Origin: a virus
Strand: one strand, 5' to 3'
IMG/VR virus record: IMGVR_UViG_3300012009_000219
Location: 1-38,223 of that record
Length of the DNA: 38,223 nucleotides
The translations under genes and the position numbers were made by a program. Within the stretch, counting starts at the first letter, position 1. Each line of letters opens with the position of its first letter. Of the stretch, positions 16,766 through 24,848 are shown piece by piece. The notes under the pieces were generated by a model. That model saw nothing but the letters and a program-made list of their open reading frames with translations, did not search any database and was not told the origin of the DNA.

Positions 16766-16999
16766 TTAATGATAAATTAAGTTTTTAAGAAAACGTCTTA
16801 AACGATGAAATTTTTGTTCAATGTTCGAAACAAACCATAAATAATCACACCAACGAAAAAATACCACCAAAGGTAAAATTAAACATTTAAAAAGAAATAT
16901 TAAACCTAATAAGATATGAAAAACTAAAAACCAAATCACAAAAGCCACTTTACGTAGTTCTTTTTGTTTAGTTTGAATTTCTCCAAAGTAATTAGACAT
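16766..16999 (-). CDS. Small membrane protein, 77 aa
   Basis: Two hydrophobic spans are packed closely (FVIWFLVFHILLGLIFLFKC and LPLVVFFRWCDYLWFV), followed by a basic C-terminus (KFHRLRRFLKNLIYH). The layout would suit a holin-like or superinfection-immunity protein, but no lysin gene lies beside it, so the role is open. It starts nine bases after the stop of the AAA+ ATPase gene and is probably in the same transcript. Confidence 0.6.
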   Translation of the reverse strand: MSNYFGEIQTKQKELRKVAFVIWFLVFHILLGLIFLFKCLILPLVVFFRWCDYLWFVSNIEQKFHRLRRFLKNLIYH

Positions 17000-17007
17000 A
17001 ATAATTA

Positions 17008-18240
17008 TTATTTTTTAAAACCTAGAGCCATTCTTTTTTCGGCTAAATTGTGTTCAATAATCTCTTTATCTTTTTTTAACGAATAAATTTCAGCTAATGA
17101 CATTTCTTGGATTTTATGTTCAGTTAGGTATTGATCGATTAATTTTCGTTCAATGTTAATTTGAGGAATAAGTTGATAAATTTGTTCTAGTTTTAGTTTT
17201 GTGAATTCTTTTCGCGCAATTAAACGTTCAGGACGCAATAAAGCACTATCAATTTTAGTGATTTTAGTATTAAAGGTCGCAATAATTTGAATTTTAAGAA
17301 TATCATTCAAAATACCATCCGTTAGATTTAAGAGATTGGTAATACCAATATTTCTTTTATTATCCCGAGACTCTAACAGAGGTTCTGCATCTTCAATTAA
17401 TAAAATACCTTTTTTATCATTATTTCCATTAGCCCAATTAGTAATAAAATTAATAAAACTAGGATCGGTAATAGTATCAATCATAGTTGGTGAAAGATAG
17501 AGAATATTGGCTTCCGTTTTGGTTAATTCTTTTAAAAGTTGACGAATATAATAAGTTTTACCAGTACCAGGTTCTCCATGAAGTAAAATCAAGCCTTTTT
17601 TATCATTTTTTAAACGTTGTAATAATTGATGATGAAAATCTTCAAACCCTTCACCATAATGAAGATTAGGAAAAACTAAATTTACAAAATCATCATCTAG
17701 ATAAAAATCTACAATTGAAAGTTCTCCCCGATCTAAAGAGATCATTTCAATGGAAACTCGACGATCCTCAAAATCAATTTTATTTCGGCGACATATTTGA
17801 ATGAATTTCTTTAAAAGATCCGAGTCAGGTTCAGGAGGAGTTAAGAGGTTATTATTTTCGGTTAAAATTTCAGCTTCTTCTTTTTGAACATCTTGTTTAG
17901 GATCATTAAAAATAGTATAAGCGAAGTCATTTGAAATTTCTAAAAGATAACCTGTTTGAAATTCATAAACTTCCCGATAAGGGATTTCTTTATCATACTT
18001 AAATTCATAAGAAACTTCTTGAAAAATTTTTTTCAAATTGGGAAATTCAGTCTTCAAATCTTGAATTAAACTAGGGTGGTGATAGATATCTACGTTAGTA
18101 TTGAAAGTTTTAAATGTAGATGGCTTTTGATGATAACGAATTAAATATTCATGATAAAGAGTAAATTCCTCAGGTATTTTATTGCGACCACTAGACATGG
18201 TAGCATAAATCAAATCATCCTTTGTTAAGTTTTTATACAT
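17008..18240 (-). CDS. AAA+ ATPase, 410 aa
   Basis: A single AAA+ module occupies the C-terminal half: Walker A GEPGTGKT at 222-229, Walker B ILLIEDAE at 279-286, a sensor-1 Asn in ATFN (324), and LLRPERL with candidate arginine fingers R336 and R339. The N-terminal 200 residues are a separate domain without recognised family. The pattern resembles Bcs1/FtsH-type remodelling ATPases that thread or refold proteins. Position between fibre genes and a possible internal head protein suggests a late function such as virion assembly, but that is inference. The gene lies 41 bases downstream of the 18282-18959 gene. Confidence 0.82.
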   Translation of the reverse strand: MYKNLTKDDLIYATMSSGRNKIPEEFTLYHEYLIRYHQKPSTFKTFNTNVDIYHHPSLIQDLKTEFPNLKKIFQEVSYEFKYDKEIPYREVYEFQTGYLLEISNDFAYTIFNDPKQDVQKEEAEILTENNNLLTPPEPDSDLLKKFIQICRRNKIDFEDRRVSIEMISLDRGELSIVDFYLDDDFVNLVFPNLHYGEGFEDFHHQLLQRLKNDKKGLILLHGEPGTGKTYYIRQLLKELTKTEANILYLSPTMIDTITDPSFINFITNWANGNNDKKGILLIEDAEPLLESRDNKRNIGITNLLNLTDGILNDILKIQIIATFNTKITKIDSALLRPERLIARKEFTKLKLEQIYQLIPQINIERKLIDQYLTEHKIQEMSLAEIYSLKKDKEIIEHNLAEKRMALGFKK

Positions 18241-18281
18241 TAATATGGAATTATTTTTCAGCTTATAATTTAGAATGAAAA

Positions 18282-18959
18282 TTAAGTTGTTTTTAATTCT
18301 TTTAATTTTCGATAAATAACTCCTAAAATATCATTTTGAATTAAAAGAGATAAATCTTGGTGAAGTTGATTTAAATTTTCTTGTAATTTAAGTACAGCTT
18401 CATTTTCAGAGGTTTCTTTTGTTTTATCTTCAACAGAAGAATTCTTAGGAAAATCTTGATAAGGATTTGCTTGCTGAGAAATAATTTCTAATTCTTGGGT
18501 TGAAAAACCACTCTTTTTACCCATTTGAAAAACCAACGCATTAATTCCAGCTGGTAAATTTCGAATAAATTCCTGCGCTTTACCATGATTAAAGAAACGG
18601 AAATGATTTAAGATTTTCATAGGTCGGATTTGATCTTGATTAAAATAAGTTGCAAAAATCATGGTTTGAAAATAGATGGCAATAAATAAATCTTTAAGTT
18701 CATTTCTAACATTAATAAGGGAAGGAAAACTTTTTTGTTGCCACCATTCCTGATTATGTTGAATTTGATTAATTAAATCTTCTTTGCTTCGTTTTAAATC
18801 GCTTTCTTTCAATTTTATCATATTTTGAGCATAAGTCCAGTTATGCTGAGCCCATTCTTCTTCTACTTTACCTGTAATAAATAAGTCTTGATAAAAAGTC
18901 TTCAATTGATCTTTAAAAGTATTATCTTCCAATAAAAATTGAGTATAATTCTTAATCAT
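18282..18959 (-). CDS. Helical protein with a possible capsid-targeting leader, 225 aa
   Basis: The N-terminus MIKNYTQFLLED closely matches the T4 capsid-targeting pattern (MKTYQEFIxE), which sends internal proteins into the prohead and is cut after the Glu by the head protease. The remainder is helical and soluble, with Gln-rich coiled-coil segments (KLQENLNQLHQDLSLLIQ near the end). If the leader works as in T4, cleavage would fall after E11 and the protein would be packaged. Alternatively it is an unrelated assembly chaperone. TTTTAATATATAAGG lies directly upstream of the ATG. Confidence 0.6.
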   Translation of the reverse strand: MIKNYTQFLLEDNTFKDQLKTFYQDLFITGKVEEEWAQHNWTYAQNMIKLKESDLKRSKEDLINQIQHNQEWWQQKSFPSLINVRNELKDLFIAIYFQTMIFATYFNQDQIRPMKILNHFRFFNHGKAQEFIRNLPAGINALVFQMGKKSGFSTQELEIISQQANPYQDFPKNSSVEDKTKETSENEAVLKLQENLNQLHQDLSLLIQNDILGVIYRKLKELKTT

Positions 18960-19008
18960 AACCTTATATATTAAAATTATGAAAGGGAATAGAAATTTAA
19001 TAATATAT

Positions 19009-19038
19009 GAACTACACAGCTAAAGACTAATGTGTTTC
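19009..19038. repeat. Dispersed hairpin repeat, copy 5
   Basis: ACACA/TGTGT flank GCTAAAGACTAA; the inner arm is shortened compared with the other copies, while the flanks GAACT and TTTCAC are kept. It lies between divergent genes. Confidence 0.6.
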
Positions 19039-19260
19039 ACGTTCCTAACAGAAACGCTTCACCGTGTTTTTGTTTTAAGTCCGATGATCAGTCCTTGATC
19101 CAGACTATATTTTTTATTAAAACCAACTTGGTTTTCGTTGATTTTTTTAACTTTATTGGTTTTACCTACAATTCAAGATTTTATTGTAGAACCTTTTACC
19201 AAAAAATCAAAGAACTTAAAAAAATAAGTTAGGTTTACTTTGATTGACACTGCTTATTTT

Positions 19261-19270
19261 TAATATATAT
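19261..19270 (+). promoter_or_regulatory. Candidate AT-rich phage promoter before 19348
   Basis: AATATATATT lies about 80 bases before the start of the large structural-type gene and resembles elements upstream of the sheath, tube and HAD genes on the other strand. The call rests on recurrence of the motif alone. Confidence 0.35.
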
Positions 19271-19347
19271 TAAATAATTAAAGTCAAATTCATCACAAAA
19301 ACTAAAGATTTTTGTGTTTTGACGAACATGATAAAAAGAAAAAAATT

Positions 19348-21555
19348 ATGGCCACGGAAACGGTTGAATTTGGTGTTAGTTCTTCTTTAGAAGTCGATTT
19401 AGATAACTTGGTGGATAAATTTTTTGAATTTATATTAACCCCAGGAGAATGTGAAGAAGCTACTATGACTCTAGAAGAAATTGAAAAATTTCGATTAGAT
19501 ATGGATTTGGCTTTAAAAAATGGTCTTTTTCCCGATGTTGAAGGTAATATTAGAGGTAAAATTTCTAATTCTACAGGAGGTTTAAGAGATATTCTGAAAA
19601 CTCTAGCCCGCATTATTTATAAGATTGTAGGTTTTTTTGCAGAACAATTTATAGCTTTTTTAGAACCCATTCAAAAGATTATCGGGGCTATTTTTCAAAA
19701 TACGGAAATTGGTCCACTTAATTTCACTACTATTCCCAATATTATTTATTTTGATTTGAAAATAGTGGAAAATTTTGGTAATCCTGAGTCCATTAAATTT
19801 TGGCTGGAACTGAAAATTCAAGCTATTTTAGATATGGTAAGTTCGGCCAAAAAAATTGGCGATATCCTTAATTTAGTTATTGAGGCTATAAGTGATTTAA
19901 ATGCCTTCCTCAATTCTTTATTAGAAAAAATATTAGGTAATTTTACTATCCCTATTCCGAGTATTCCCCTTGGTTTTGCTGGAATTGAACTTCCCGCTTT
20001 TGATAAAAAAGATTTGTTTGGTGCCGGTCCAGACGTTGATGTTCCAGACTTTGATGTTCCAGGAGGATTACTTAACCTTTTAAATTGTGCGGGTAAGGAA
20101 ATAGATTTAGATAAATTAGTACGAAACCCCCAAGGAGAAATCCGAGATTCTTTGGGGTTGGATATCGAAAATAGTGAAAGTTTACAAAAAACGGCCGAGA
20201 TGGTTGAGATAGATTTAAGTGAAATTGAATTTTATCAAAGAATTCAAAGAGATCCAGTTCAACAATTAGACTATATTAATGCTATTAAAGAATTTGGTCG
20301 AGTTAATGAATTTTATCGAGATCCTTATGTTGATGATAAATTTCAATACACTTTCGATTTTTTTCAAAAATTTGAATTAGCCGATTTATTTCTAAAATTA
20401 GAAGAAGCCGAATTATTAACCGATCAAACTTTCATTTTAGACTTCTATAACTTACTTAATAAGTATACCACTGACAATCTCCCCGAACAAGCGGAAAAAT
20501 TTATTCGCGAATATAACCAAAATATTCGCAAAAAAGCTCTTTTAACGGGCGATTTTAACTTCCAAAAAGATTTGATGTTGACAGTTAATGATTTCTTTTT
20601 AGGAAAACTAACTAAAGAGAATCTAAGTAAAGAAGACTTAGTTTGGGTTTTGAGTCGCAGTTTTGAATATAATTTCTGGAACACTATTCCGGCTAATGAT
20701 ACTAAGGATTATCTCTATGGAGAGACGGTAGATACGGATAAATATGTACGAACTAATTGGAACTATAAAGACTTTAAATTACAATTTTGGAATCTTTTCC
20801 CCCAAGAAAAATTGAAATTTTTCCAAAGTTTTATTGACAATTTTGTGGTTAATTTTGAAGAATTTGAAGAATATCAAGATAATTTAAGTAATCCTTTCTT
20901 TGAAGTTTTACGTTTAAGTAATGATCAATTGATTGGAGGAGATAAAGTTACGGGAGAAGGGGCCACTAAAGTATTAGGTGTTTTAAGTGATAATGCTTTC
21001 CGTCAAAGAGTTAAATTACCCCCGACTCAAGAGAGATTATTTCCTGAAGAAAATTATGATGAACAAGGAATACCTAATTTTCGACCTTCTACTATTCAGG
21101 ATATTTTTGGGGAGATTAAAGACCTTTTACCAGGTTGTGTAACTTGGGTCTTAAGTATGGTTGATTTTATTAAAAATATTATTATGATGCCACTAAATTT
21201 ACTCTTAGGCTTCATTGAAACTTTTATTGGGATTATCAAAGATGCAATTTCCTTTAATATACCAGGAGTCATTGAAAAAATTACTAAATTGATTAAAGGA
21301 CTTAAACCAAATTTAGATTTTTTTGCTAATCTAATTAAACCTATTATTGACCCCTTTTTAGAGCCTTTGTTTTTAAATCTTAAAGAAAATACGAAAAAAG
21401 CTGGTGGCTCTATCGAAGGACTAGAGCTTTTTATTTGTAAAATTAACAATTTAATTACGAAAGGAATACCTGAATTTATTTTAAATACGATTATTGAACT
21501 TTTTAACACAATTTTAAATGCTATTACCGGGGCTATTCCCTTTATTTCGACTTAA
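19348..21555 (+). CDS. Large unidentified structural-type protein, 735 aa
   Basis: I do not recognise the family. ATG at 19348 (MATETVEFGV) is preferred over a TTG 36 bases earlier. Both ends contain long amphipathic or hydrophobic helices with Ile/Phe/Pro spacing (for example near residues 85-125 and 600-730), while the middle (about 270-560) is charged and globular. A Pro/Asp run DVDVPDFDVPGG occurs near residue 232. The size and the location between tail gene clusters suggest a virion protein, perhaps of the tail or baseplate, but no motif proves it. A single gene of this length on the opposite strand from both neighbouring blocks is notable. Confidence 0.6.
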   Translation: MATETVEFGVSSSLEVDLDNLVDKFFEFILTPGECEEATMTLEEIEKFRLDMDLALKNGLFPDVEGNIRGKISNSTGGLRDILKTLARIIYKIVGFFAEQFIAFLEPIQKIIGAIFQNTEIGPLNFTTIPNIIYFDLKIVENFGNPESIKFWLELKIQAILDMVSSAKKIGDILNLVIEAISDLNAFLNSLLEKILGNFTIPIPSIPLGFAGIELPAFDKKDLFGAGPDVDVPDFDVPGGLLNLLNCAGKEIDLDKLVRNPQGEIRDSLGLDIENSESLQKTAEMVEIDLSEIEFYQRIQRDPVQQLDYINAIKEFGRVNEFYRDPYVDDKFQYTFDFFQKFELADLFLKLEEAELLTDQTFILDFYNLLNKYTTDNLPEQAEKFIREYNQNIRKKALLTGDFNFQKDLMLTVNDFFLGKLTKENLSKEDLVWVLSRSFEYNFWNTIPANDTKDYLYGETVDTDKYVRTNWNYKDFKLQFWNLFPQEKLKFFQSFIDNFVVNFEEFEEYQDNLSNPFFEVLRLSNDQLIGGDKVTGEGATKVLGVLSDNAFRQRVKLPPTQERLFPEENYDEQGIPNFRPSTIQDIFGEIKDLLPGCVTWVLSMVDFIKNIIMMPLNLLLGFIETFIGIIKDAISFNIPGVIEKITKLIKGLKPNLDFFANLIKPIIDPFLEPLFLNLKENTKKAGGSIEGLELFICKINNLITKGIPEFILNTIIELFNTILNAITGAIPFIST

Positions 21556-21611
21556 ATTTTTTCTTTTTTAAAATATTTTTTATTTTTAAGAAATCTTAAA
21601 ATTTTAAATAC

Positions 21612-22022
21612 ATGACTTTATTTGGTATAATTGTAATTGTAATCTTTTTTTTTAGTTTAATCTTCAATTTTGTTAATGATTCTCCGTTTTGGTGGATTAT
21701 TCTTACGACATCTATAGTTATAGGATTACTTTCTGTCATGATAGAAGTAAAAGAAAAAAGAATTCGAGATGTTACTAACTATGAAAAAGTGATCACATCA
21801 GAAAAAATCCTCATTATCGAAGATGGAAAGACTTATGAATTTGTTGAATACCAAGATTATATGAAACTTAAAGATGAAAAACAAATTAATTTTTTCTTAG
21901 TTAGACCTGTTAACCCTTATGGTTTTAGTTTTGAAGATACAGAACTTAAATATGAAGTGATGAATCAACCAGAAGAAGTAGAAAAAGAAGTAGAAGTAAA
22001 AAATAATTTTCAAAGTAAATAA
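21612..22022 (+). CDS. Membrane protein with cytoplasmic tail, 136 aa
   Basis: Two N-terminal spans (LFGIIVIVIFFFSLIFNFV and a second around WWIILTTSIVIGLLSVM) are followed by a soluble, charged C-terminal domain ending in an EVEKEVEVKN run. No family recognised. It lies 56 bases after the large unidentified gene and converges on the HAD gene. Confidence 0.6.
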   Translation: MTLFGIIVIVIFFFSLIFNFVNDSPFWWIILTTSIVIGLLSVMIEVKEKRIRDVTNYEKVITSEKILIIEDGKTYEFVEYQDYMKLKDEKQINFFLVRPVNPYGFSFEDTELKYEVMNQPEEVEKEVEVKNNFQSK

Positions 22023-22026
22023 AAAA

Positions 22027-22092
22027 GAGGCTTAAGATTCTTTTTGTTAATTTTTTTTATCTAATATTTCAGATTAAAATCTCGGAAGCCTC
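22027..22092. terminator. Possible bidirectional terminator between converging genes
   Basis: Arms GAGGCTTAAGATT (22027-22039) and AATCT...AAGCCTC (22077-22092) are complementary with a three-base interruption, and T-rich stretches lie inside and beside them. The right arm overlaps the last codons of the HAD gene, so the structure would form at the ends of both messages. Confidence 0.4.
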
Positions 22093-22936
22093 TTATGAAT
22101 TTATTTTCAACTTTTAAGGGAAATTTAGCTGGAGTAATTAATTTTACTACTGTTGTTTGAAAACGATTTAATTCATTACTGCCTACTAAATTAGTTACTA
22201 AATATAAATTTTCCTGTAATCTCTTATTGATTATTTTGAGGGCTAATTCATCCTCTGTTTTACGGAAAATTTCATCAAAAATTGTTTGAATGTTGTTAGC
22301 TTCATAGATATTTTGTAACATATCATCATAAAAATAAACTTTCTCAAAAGCATCTTGTTGGATAGAGACAAATTTACCTTCCTTGATTTTTAAACCTATT
22401 AAATGCTCTAATAACACTTCACATTTTCGTAAAGAGATAATATCTGCTGGTTCGCTATGAAATTTCTGTCCTACAAAATAAATCTTATAAAAACTTAATC
22501 CAATATCCCGCAAAGCTAAGCGTAAATGATTTAAAACTTTATCATGTAAAGCTTGGCGCGGTCTCCCCGTTAATAAAACAATTTTAGTCTCTTTTTGACC
22601 CGCTAAATGCCGAATATTATTTAAGAGAATTTTTAAAGGCGCATTTTCAATGTAATCTTTACTTTTCATTTCAATGAGAGAAAGACCTAAATTTTCCAAA
22701 GGAATTTTCCGTTTCTTTTGAATCTTATCCATTAAAACCTGACTAATGAAGTAAATTTCATCGTTATATTTAATTGGTAAATTATCTTTCTTATAAACTC
22801 CACTCTGAATCATGGTCAATTCATGGGCCGTAATCTTAATAATAGGTCGATGAGGTTTTTCTTTATCAATAACCCAAGCATGGAAATCCATGCGCCATAA
22901 GGTGTGATCTAAATCAAAGAAATGAACTTCTCTCAT
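22061..22936 (-). CDS. HAD-superfamily phosphatase (RNA-repair type)
   Basis: The HAD core is clear: the nucleophile motif FFDLDHTL near the N-terminus contains the catalytic DxD pair, LLTGRPRQAL is motif II with its Thr, and YFYDDMLQN is motif IV. The DLDHTL form followed by an LLTGR strand is that of HAD domains found in Swiss-army-knife RNA repair proteins and polynucleotide 3'-phosphatases. Removal of 3' or 2',3'-cyclic phosphates would prepare ends for the RNA ligase encoded at 33808. The start is taken at the ATG at 22936 rather than the TTG at 22945. AATATTTATATATACTT (22955-22971, minus strand) lies 20 bases upstream. Confidence 0.72.
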   Translation of the reverse strand: MREVHFFDLDHTLWRMDFHAWVIDKEKPHRPIIKITAHELTMIQSGVYKKDNLPIKYNDEIYFISQVLMDKIQKKRKIPLENLGLSLIEMKSKDYIENAPLKILLNNIRHLAGQKETKIVLLTGRPRQALHDKVLNHLRLALRDIGLSFYKIYFVGQKFHSEPADIISLRKCEVLLEHLIGLKIKEGKFVSIQQDAFEKVYFYDDMLQNIYEANNIQTIFDEIFRKTEDELALKIINKRLQENLYLVTNLVGSNELNRFQTTVVKLITPAKFPLKVENKFIRGFRDFNLKY

Positions 22937-22954
22937 GTAAAACAAGTAAATTTT

Positions 22955-22971
22955 AAGTATATATAAATATT
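22955..22971 (-). promoter_or_regulatory. Candidate AT-rich phage promoter of the HAD gene
   Basis: The minus strand reads AATATTTATATATACTT, sharing TTTATATATA with the elements upstream of the tube and sheath genes. It is about 20 bases from the ATG at 22936. Confidence 0.45.
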
Positions 22972-22990
22972 AAAATTCTGGATTATATTA

Positions 22991-23021
22991 CTTAAAAAAT
23001 AAAACGGTAGCAGACACCGTT
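22991..23021 (-). terminator. Terminator after the 52-aa gene
   Basis: The stem AACGGT/ACCGTT encloses a seven-base loop and is followed on the minus strand by TTTATTTTTTAAG. It lies 57 bases past the stop codon at 23078. Confidence 0.6.
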
Positions 23022-23077
23022 ACGCCAAGTATTTCTAGATCTCCAATAAAGATATTACTATCTTCTTTGAGTTAAGA

Positions 23078-23236
23078 TTATTTTAGCAAACTACACAAAG
23101 CTTCGAATTTAGGATAAGGTAAGTTATCTATCTCAGTTAGCGAAAGCTTCAATTTAGAAGCTAATTCAAACTTACTTTGTAGGATTTCACTTACAGTAGG
23201 AGCCGTAAAATAATATTTTTCAATTTGAGCAGTCAT
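23078..23236 (-). CDS. Small hypothetical protein, 52 aa
   Basis: ATG at 23236 opens a frame of 52 residues starting MTAQIEKYYFTAPTVSEILQ and ending CSLLK. The composition is that of a small soluble helical protein, and it is followed by a terminator-like hairpin. Its start overlaps the end of a truncated frame upstream by 17 bases, the usual arrangement of coupled genes. No family recognised. Confidence 0.5.
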   Translation of the reverse strand: MTAQIEKYYFTAPTVSEILQSKFELASKLKLSLTEIDNLPYPKFEALCSLLK

Positions 23237-23411
23237 AATCATTTTCTTTTATTTTTTCTATTTTAGTTAAAATCTTTACCAAAACCATTTCTTTTTTAAC
23301 TTGACGATAACTGGTATTAAATTCTGTATGGAAAGTTGAATCTAATTCAGCTTTAGCCTTCGCTAAATCAAATAAATTTTTGGGAAAAGTATTATAAATC
23401 TTTAAAAGAAA
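23220..23411 (-). pseudogene. 5'-truncated gene remnant
   Basis: A frame reads FIDQFLLKIYNTFPKNLF onward to KENDYDCSN and stops at 23220, but it has no start codon before the first internal Met. Its upstream side runs straight into the partial duplication at 23409-23517. It looks like the C-terminal 60 residues of a helical protein whose front was removed when the duplicated DNA arrived. The overlap with the 52-residue gene suggests that the intact gene once formed an operon with it. Confidence 0.4.
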
Positions 23412-23517
23412 TTGGTCTATGAATTAGGAAAAACAGTAAAGAACTTTTCCCCTTGATTTGGGCGTTTTATATTAAATGGTTTATTTTATGACAAATTATA
23501 TGATTTTATTTAACTAT
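23409..23517 (+). repeat. Partial duplication, copy 2 (matches 56-153)
   Basis: This copy repeats the end of the gene at 2-94 (YELGK then out of frame) and the start of the micropeptide at 127, but both frames are broken off: the micropeptide copy reads MTNYMILFNYSH and stops. It separates a headless gene remnant (23220-23411) from the tail assembly genes, marking an old rearrangement junction. Confidence 0.65.
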
Positions 23518-23535
23518 AGCCACTAGGTAATTCTA

Positions 23536-23757
23536 TTATTTCAAATATTGTTTATAATTAGGGGTTTGAAAATTTTTACCAATATTATTAGGGTTAAAAC
23601 TACCCCAATCAGGCATTTGACTTTTTTGATCTTCCTCTTGTTTTTTCTGCTCTTTTTCTTCTTCTTTATTACGATCGTTCATAAGTTTAATAAATTCTTC
23701 AAATTCCCAATAAGGTAAATGATCCCAAACCGAAACCGGTTGGTCTTTTTGCCACAT
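23536..23757 (-). CDS. Tail assembly/baseplate-associated small protein, 73 aa
   Basis: From the ATG at 23757, 16 bases after the stop of the preceding gene, the protein begins MWQKDQPVSVWDHLPYWEFE and has a charged Lys/Glu-rich middle. The placement, a short charged protein directly after a gp26-type gene and with the motif LPYWEFEEFIKLMN, is reminiscent of the second member of tail assembly chaperone pairs. The frame stays open 47 codons further upstream, inside the preceding gene in the +1 frame, so production by frameshifting cannot be excluded. I prefer the independent start. Confidence 0.6.
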   Translation of the reverse strand: MWQKDQPVSVWDHLPYWEFEEFIKLMNDRNKEEEKEQKKQEEDQKSQMPDWGSFNPNNIGKNFQTPNYKQYLK

Positions 23758-23773
23758 AAATTCGAATTTATTC

Positions 23774-24757
23774 TTAATCAAAGTAGGTAAGTGGATCTGA
23801 AAGCACGAAAATACTTGACGCTCCTTCGGGAAACGTAAAGGAAGTGCGGACCTCCACGCCACACTTCGGACATTCTTGAACCAAAGCTTCAATTCCAAAT
23901 TTCATCATATCCACAGCTCTATTAATTACTTGGAATTCTTCCATCGAAAGTTTTTTATACTCTTTTTCTTTTTGTTTAATTCCTTCTGGTGTGATATAAT
24001 TACGATCATATAATAAATAAGGAACAACCTTCATAAAAGAAACATTTGACTTCTTTTCTACTTGAATATCTTTCTTAATTTCTTCAAAGAAGATTTCCTG
24101 GATACCAATGGTGGGTGGTGCCATCCGATAAGTAACTTCTCCTACTTTAAATTCAAAAGCCCGTAATTGAGGATTATAAAACTTTTTTAATTTTTCAGGC
24201 ATTTCATAAACCTTAAAAGTCTTAGGATATTCCCGATTAGCCGTGGCTCGATAATGAATCTTAAATTCTTCACTACAAGAATCACATTGAATATCTTTAG
24301 CTACTGTATTACCTTGCTGAAAAGTTAATTCTCGAATCATAAAAATTAAAAATAAACGATCCCCATCTTTTAAATCTTTATAAGATCCCACTTTACCATT
24401 AGGTTTCATCAACCTAACACAACTAGATAACATTTGATTCATTTTCTCCGTTACATCTACTGGATTTTCATCATTAACAACCGAATAGGCTTGAACTTCC
24501 GCCACCGTAGCCGCTTTAATTTTAATTTGCGTTCCCGTCTCATAAAACAAACCTAAAGGTAACGTTTTTAAATCTACATTAATATATCCTAATTGAGTAT
24601 TAGCTTGTTTTTCATTGCGATCGGAAGAGACATTTTCTCGAATTTCATGTAAATCTTCTTGCATATCACTAAATTTATCCTTATTATCTTTCATATGATC
24701 CGTAGTATCCTTGATAAAAGAGGATAAATAATCTTCTTGTGTTTGACCTGAATTCAT
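23774..24757 (-). CDS. Baseplate/tail assembly protein, T4 gp26-like, with split zinc ribbon
   Basis: The protein has 327 residues. An N-terminal coiled coil (about 1-45) precedes a globular part with Cys-x2-Cys pairs at C158/C161 (CDSCSEEF) and C296/C299 (CPKCGVEV). These two knuckles probably bind one zinc ion between them. Pieces such as LKDLKDGDRLFLIFMIREL and KVVPYLLYDRNYI match my memory of the T4_baseplate (gp26/gp51-like) family that helps build the central baseplate hub. Its neighbours (tail tube, sheath) agree. A minus-strand AAAAATATATATTTCC lies about 20 bases upstream. Confidence 0.58.
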   Translation of the reverse strand: MNSGQTQEDYLSSFIKDTTDHMKDNKDKFSDMQEDLHEIRENVSSDRNEKQANTQLGYINVDLKTLPLGLFYETGTQIKIKAATVAEVQAYSVVNDENPVDVTEKMNQMLSSCVRLMKPNGKVGSYKDLKDGDRLFLIFMIRELTFQQGNTVAKDIQCDSCSEEFKIHYRATANREYPKTFKVYEMPEKLKKFYNPQLRAFEFKVGEVTYRMAPPTIGIQEIFFEEIKKDIQVEKKSNVSFMKVVPYLLYDRNYITPEGIKQKEKEYKKLSMEEFQVINRAVDMMKFGIEALVQECPKCGVEVRTSFTFPEGASSIFVLSDPLTYFD

Positions 24758-24848
24758 CTAGATTATTTTCTTTTGGAAATATATATTTTTCGTTTCTAAG
24801 TCGGACGAAAAGAATTTTTTTAAGATTTTAAATGGGGGGTTGATTAGA

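Larger units (their letters stand above)
18960..19347. other. Divergent intergenic region with hairpins
   Basis: No convincing gene is seen; a 66-codon open frame at 19032-19232 has an unusual composition and is rejected. The stretch holds a hairpin repeat (19009-19038), an arm pair GATCA/TGATC within 19080-19105 followed by TATATTTTTTATT, a near-perfect palindrome AAAACCAACTTGGTTTT at 19119-19135, and an AATATATATT element at about 19261-19270. The middle could encode a small structured RNA. Confidence 0.45.

Noticed and set aside
16766-16999. Firm holin call for the 77-residue membrane protein
   Set aside because: Size and two spans would fit, but no endolysin or spanin gene lies beside it.
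19032-19232. 66-codon plus-strand frame between divergent genes
   Set aside because: Phe/Cys-rich, with no clear leader, lying across several hairpins; more likely non-coding.
21096-21509. Minus-strand frame of 137 codons inside the large 19348-21555 gene
   Set aside because: It is the complement of a long, well-formed plus-strand gene and has a biased Ser/Ile/Lys composition.
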